From an uncultured Bacteroidota bacterium (GTDB lineage Bacteria > Bacteroidota > Bacteroidia > Flavobacteriales > Flavobacteriaceae), in contig CACERG010000001.1 in the NCBI GenBank assembly GCA_902561795.1, positions 124,001 to 188,000 on the forward strand: a stretch of DNA of 64,000 nucleotides, written 5' to 3'. The position numbers and the translations under genes were made by a program. Shown here one piece after another: positions 60,357 through 64,000 of the stretch. How positions within the stretch are numbered: position 1 is the first letter of the stretch; the number at the start of each line of letters is the position of its first letter. The notes beneath the pieces are model-generated. The model saw nothing but the letters and a program-made list of their open reading frames with translations, did not search any database and had not been told where the DNA came from.

Positions 60357-60956
60357 ATGAAAAAACCTTTAGTATCTCCTTTGGATAGAAATAGTACAAA
60401 ACAAGCCAAAGAAATGGCCGATTTTTATGATGAAACTTTAGGGTTTACTCCTAACAGCCTTTTTACAATGATGCATCGCCCAAGAATCGCCAAAGCATTT
60501 TTGGAAATGAATCAGGCAGTAATGGAAAATAAAGGCTCCATTACAAGTTCAATGAAAAGAGAGATTGCTTATTTGTCAAGTATGACAACGGGATGCCGAT
60601 ACTGTGAAGCCCATGCAATAAGAGCAGCTGAAAGGTATGGTTCTTCACAAGAACGGCTCGAAAACATTTGGGAGTATAAATCACATGTGGCTTTTTCAGA
60701 GGCGGATAGAGCAATGTTTGACTTGGCTATCGCAGCCTCTCAAGTTCCAAATGGAGTTTCAAAAGAAATAAAGGTTAGAGTAAAAAAATTCTTTAGTGAA
60801 GGAAAAATTGTTGAAATTTTGGGAGTTGTAGCTTTATTTGGCTATTTAAATCGCTGGAATGACAGTATGGGTACAGAACTTGAAAATCCTGCAGTAAAAT
60901 CAGCAGAACAAATTCTTGAAGCAAGGGGATGGGAAGTAGGTAAGCATTCCTACTAG
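60357..60956 (+). CDS. Carboxymuconolactone decarboxylase/AhpD-like protein
   Basis: TTGCRYCEAHAIRAAERYG CxxC-x3-H motif. Confidence 0.88.
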   Translation: MKKPLVSPLDRNSTKQAKEMADFYDETLGFTPNSLFTMMHRPRIAKAFLEMNQAVMENKGSITSSMKREIAYLSSMTTGCRYCEAHAIRAAERYGSSQERLENIWEYKSHVAFSEADRAMFDLAIAASQVPNGVSKEIKVRVKKFFSEGKIVEILGVVALFGYLNRWNDSMGTELENPAVKSAEQILEARGWEVGKHSY

Positions 60957-60970
60957 AAAAATATTGTTAA

Positions 60971-61309
60971 TTAGAATGCACTATTTACCAATATCAAAAA
61001 GTTTAATATTGCATAAAAAAGTGCAGGGATCATTCTTAAAGGCTGATCTTCGATTTTAATTCGTACTCCTATAGCAGCTAACATAAGTAACATAAGTGAG
61101 GCAGAAGATAATGGAATTAAGGGTTCAAAAACAAAACCTAAAAAAAGCCCTAATCCCCCAAGAAGCTGAAGTGAACCAATTATAATGCGTTGTTCAGGAT
61201 AGCCCCACCTGTTGTACTCTACTTTCATTTTTTTTGAAAAAAAAGATGACAATCCATAATAGACAAAAGAAATCCCTGAAATTAGAATTAGGATTTGTAA
61301 AAATGTCAT
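60971..61309 (-). CDS. DoxX-like membrane protein
   Basis: EYNRWGYPEQRIIIGSLQLLGGLGLFLGF. Confidence 0.65.
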   Translation of the reverse strand: MTFLQILILISGISFVYYGLSSFFSKKMKVEYNRWGYPEQRIIIGSLQLLGGLGLFLGFVFEPLIPLSSASLMLLMLAAIGVRIKIEDQPLRMIPALFYAILNFLILVNSAF

Positions 61310-61312
61310 GAA

Positions 61313-61657
61313 CTACAGTAAACCCTTATCAACTGCGGCAACAAAAAGCGACAAAACTAAAAGGCAAAAAGAGGGGACATATTTTATAAAAGGATTTTTA
61401 ACACTGATGTGCGCTATCTGGGCGCAGACCATTAAAAAAGCCATTAGTAAAGCAGAAAAAAAGACTACTTTTTGGTAAAATATTCCAACCACAAGTAGAG
61501 TAGCTAGAGAAATTTTGGATGCCCCTACCATGCTCCTTACTAAATCTGATAAGCCGTATTGTTTAAATTCTACTACTATGTTATCAAAACGAAAGACCCA
61601 TACTATAACTATCGAAACAGCGATTATCAGTTGTGCAGCAATTGCTATATTTTCCAT
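61313..61657 (-). CDS. DoxX-like membrane protein
   Basis: EFKQYGLSDLVRSMVGASKISLATLLVVG; tandem with previous. Confidence 0.6.
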   Translation of the reverse strand: MENIAIAAQLIIAVSIVIVWVFRFDNIVVEFKQYGLSDLVRSMVGASKISLATLLVVGIFYQKVVFFSALLMAFLMVCAQIAHISVKNPFIKYVPSFCLLVLSLFVAAVDKGLL

Positions 61658-61730
61658 ATAGTTAAATATAAGAATTTAATGTTTAATTTAAAGATTATCC
61701 AAAAATCAAATGATGAAAGAATCAATACTT

Positions 61731-62669
61731 TTATTCTGGGCTTTCAGGTCCATCTTTAGAGGATTGATCTCCTTGACCTAGTTTAATTCTAAAGACCAGT
61801 TCGTGTGTTCTTAAGTTTAGTTGTGAGAGTCCGTTATCTGTTGGAGTTTCATAGGCATAACCGATATCAAACATGCCCAGAGCGACTACCGTCATAAGGG
61901 CCATAGAGCTATTGGTTCTAACGGAGAGTCCGACATCAAATTGATTTTGCCAGCTTACCATTGCTGTAATATCAGCGGTTGTTGGCAGCCCTTTTACTTT
62001 TCTAAGCATCAGCGAAGGCTTTAGATAGAGTCCGCTAGATACTGGTAAATCGACCCCAGCCCCTAGATAGGTATGCACCCGATCTTTGGCAGTAATGGCT
62101 AGGTTGTCATTTTCTCTGTTGACATTAAAAAGCCTTGGTATAGAAAAAGAGATCCAATAATTAGTTGCTTTAAAATAAGCACCTGCTCCCACATTGGGAT
62201 TAAATTTACTTAGACTCACCTTACTAGGATCTCCCACGGGGGAGTAAGTAGTGAGTTCTGTCGGATCAGAACTATAAAAATTTCCTCCTGCTTTAAGCCC
62301 TAGAAAAAGGATTGACTCCCCACTCATTTGTAGTTTGTAAGAGAAGTCTACATAGGCAAAGGTTTGTTGTTCAACAAAGACTTTATCAGAGACCACAGAC
62401 AGTCCCAGACCTACATTATTTTCTCTAGCCGAAGAGTAGGCAAAAGCGAGTGTCCGAGGGGCATCTTGTACAGAAGCCCACTGGCTTCTTGAGGTAAAAG
62501 AAAGCATGTTGGCAGCATCTGCTCCAGCAAAAGCCGGGTTGATTACATTCATATTATATCTATACAAAGAGTAATAAGACTCCTGCTGGCTAAAGCCAAT
62601 CAAGGGGAGTATAAGTAAGAAGAGTAAAGTGATTTTTCTTATCATAATTATCTTGTAAGATAGAACCAT
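61731..62669 (-). CDS. PorP/SprF family type IX secretion membrane protein
   Basis: [38 protein letters not shown]-terminal FRIKLG. Confidence 0.93.
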   Translation of the reverse strand: MVLSYKIIMIRKITLLFLLILPLIGFSQQESYYSLYRYNMNVINPAFAGADAANMLSFTSRSQWASVQDAPRTLAFAYSSARENNVGLGLSVVSDKVFVEQQTFAYVDFSYKLQMSGESILFLGLKAGGNFYSSDPTELTTYSPVGDPSKVSLSKFNPNVGAGAYFKATNYWISFSIPRLFNVNRENDNLAITAKDRVHTYLGAGVDLPVSSGLYLKPSLMLRKVKGLPTTADITAMVSWQNQFDVGLSVRTNSSMALMTVVALGMFDIGYAYETPTDNGLSQLNLRTHELVFRIKLGQGDQSSKDGPESPE

Positions 62670-64000
62670 CCTTCAAAATCAACACTACCGTTGCCGTCTA
62701 AATCTATGCGATAGTAGTAGCTTCCTGAAGGGAGCTCTACCCCATTTAACGTTCCATTCCAATCATTATTATATGGTTTAGCAGTAAACAACTCTGTCCC
62801 TGTTCTAGAATAAATCCATACTTGATTATTTAAATATCGATCAATTTCTCTTACCTGCCAAGTATCATTCCTACCGTCTCCATTTGGAGAGAAGAAGTTG
62901 ACAATCTCAATAGACTCTCTTAAGCTCGGGTTATCAAAACCTTCTGGGAAGCTACTTGCTAAAAGTGGATCTGTACCTGCTAGGGTCTCATCTAAGTTAG
63001 GGAAGCCGTCCCCATCCTGATCATTATAAGGATCATCGTTAACACTATCTAACTGATCTACCACCCCGTCACCATCTGCATCTAAGTACAGCGACTCTAA
63101 ATAGTTGGCCTTACCATCAAAGTCTGTGTCATCATCCCGAGGGTCACCGTTACCATTAAGGTCTTCCTCTATAGTAAGCAGTCCGTCCTGGTCATCATCA
63201 GGATCAACATGATCTAAGATACCATCCCCATCGGTATCTAAGGCAAAGTTTTCTCCAGGCTCTGTGATCTCAAAGATTGAAGGCACCCCGTCGTTGTCGT
63301 CATCTAAATCGTGATGGTCTGCAATACCGTCCCTATCGGTATCTAGCATAACTGCTCTTGCACTTCTTCCTGTTTGTAGGACCTCATACTTAGAAGGCAC
63401 CCCATCGTTCTCATCATCGGTATCTAAATAATCTGGCGTACGGTCCCCGTCAAAGTCCATAGCATCGGTTGGGATACCGTCTTGATCTGAGTCAGGCGAC
63501 TCATCAATAGAGGCAATGCCGTCTCCATCATCATCAGTATCCAGATAATCTGGCGTACCGTCCCTGTCACTGTCAATAGCATCATTAGGGTTAAAATCAC
63601 CATTAGGATCCGTACCCTCATACAGACTGAAGACTCCGTCGTTGTCATCATCAGGATCTAAAAAGTCCTCAAAACCGTCTCCGTCTGTGTCTAACGAATT
63701 TATCGAAGCACTACTAATTATTTCTTTTATACCTTCAATGGCCGATCCTTCGAACTCACTATAAATATGATCTCCATCATCATCTGGATCACGGGAGTTG
63801 ATAATTCCATCGGCATCCGTATCAGAGCTAATCAGATCTGGTGAGACCTGTTGCACAGGAGTAATATTGGTATCCAGCTCAAAGATCTCCTCGCTTTTAG
63901 GATTGATTTCTATACGCTGCTCAGACTTAGGAATAGGCACGTTAGGATCCCCAGCGGTTGTATTAACATAGGCAATCTCTACTTCATAAACACCATCCTT
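62648..64000 (-). CDS. TSP3-repeat protein with gliding-motility (T9SS) C-terminal domain, 5' end beyond window
   Basis: Many DTDxDGxxDxxDxDDDxDG repeats; [38 protein letters not shown]...; frame open to base 64000. Confidence 0.92.
   Translation of the reverse strand, partial: KDGVYEVEIAYVNTTAGDPNVPIPKSEQRIEINPKSEEIFELDTNITPVQQVSPDLISSDTDADGIINSRDPDDDGDHIYSEFEGSAIEGIKEIISSASINSLDTDGDGFEDFLDPDDDNDGVFSLYEGTDPNGDFNPNDAIDSDRDGTPDYLDTDDDGDGIASIDESPDSDQDGIPTDAMDFDGDRTPDYLDTDDENDGVPSKYEVLQTGRSARAVMLDTDRDGIADHHDLDDDNDGVPSIFEITEPGENFALDTDGDGILDHVDPDDDQDGLLTIEEDLNGNGDPRDDDTDFDGKANYLESLYLDADGDGVVDQLDSVNDDPYNDQDGDGFPNLDETLAGTDPLLASSFPEGFDNPSLRESIEIVNFFSPNGDGRNDTWQVREIDRYLNNQVWIYSRTGTELFTAKPYNNDWNGTLNGVELPSGSYYYRIDLDGNGSVDFEGWFYLTR

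Noticed and set aside
63424-63651. 75-aa minus-strand ORF rich in Met/Leu/Thr
   Set aside because: Out-of-frame reading of the TSP3 repeat DNA; its periodicity comes from the true frame.

Overview
This is an AT-rich Flavobacteriia/Bacteroidota chromosomal window. About 1-33 kb is dense housekeeping sequence: purD, tatA, pgk, holB-like, mnmG, ybeY, gltX, glnS, folB, tRNA-Cys, rnr, rpiB, rnpA, an M1 peptidase, sulP, lepA, dus, rbfA. About 33-61 kb is accessory: a hydrolase, DUF6090, a tRNA-anchored island, an acyltransferase, two sulfatases, secreted proteins, an M20 peptidase, a sortilin/BNR protein, MFS and DoxX genes. The right end carries a T9SS-style PorP/SprF plus TSP3-repeat adhesin locus. 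The most notable region is a ~7.1 kb island at 37.3-44.4 kb. It is inserted at the 3' end of a tRNA(CAT) gene, bounded by a duplicated tRNA tail, and has no visible integrase. It encodes a frameshifted LEM3-like GIY-YIG nuclease, a probable OGG-fold protein, an AlkA/HhH-GPD glycosylase, an unknown 149-aa protein, a C5-cytosine methyltransferase, two distinct PD-(D/E)XK-like proteins, a MazG-like pyrophosphatase and a DUF2779 nuclease-like protein. The GIY-YIG gene is broken by an exact 16-bp tandem duplication; removing one copy restores one continuous frame. A perfect parS and a near-perfect parS flank mnmG, which suggests the region is origin-proximal. All family calls are from reading the translated ORFs; no database search was run.
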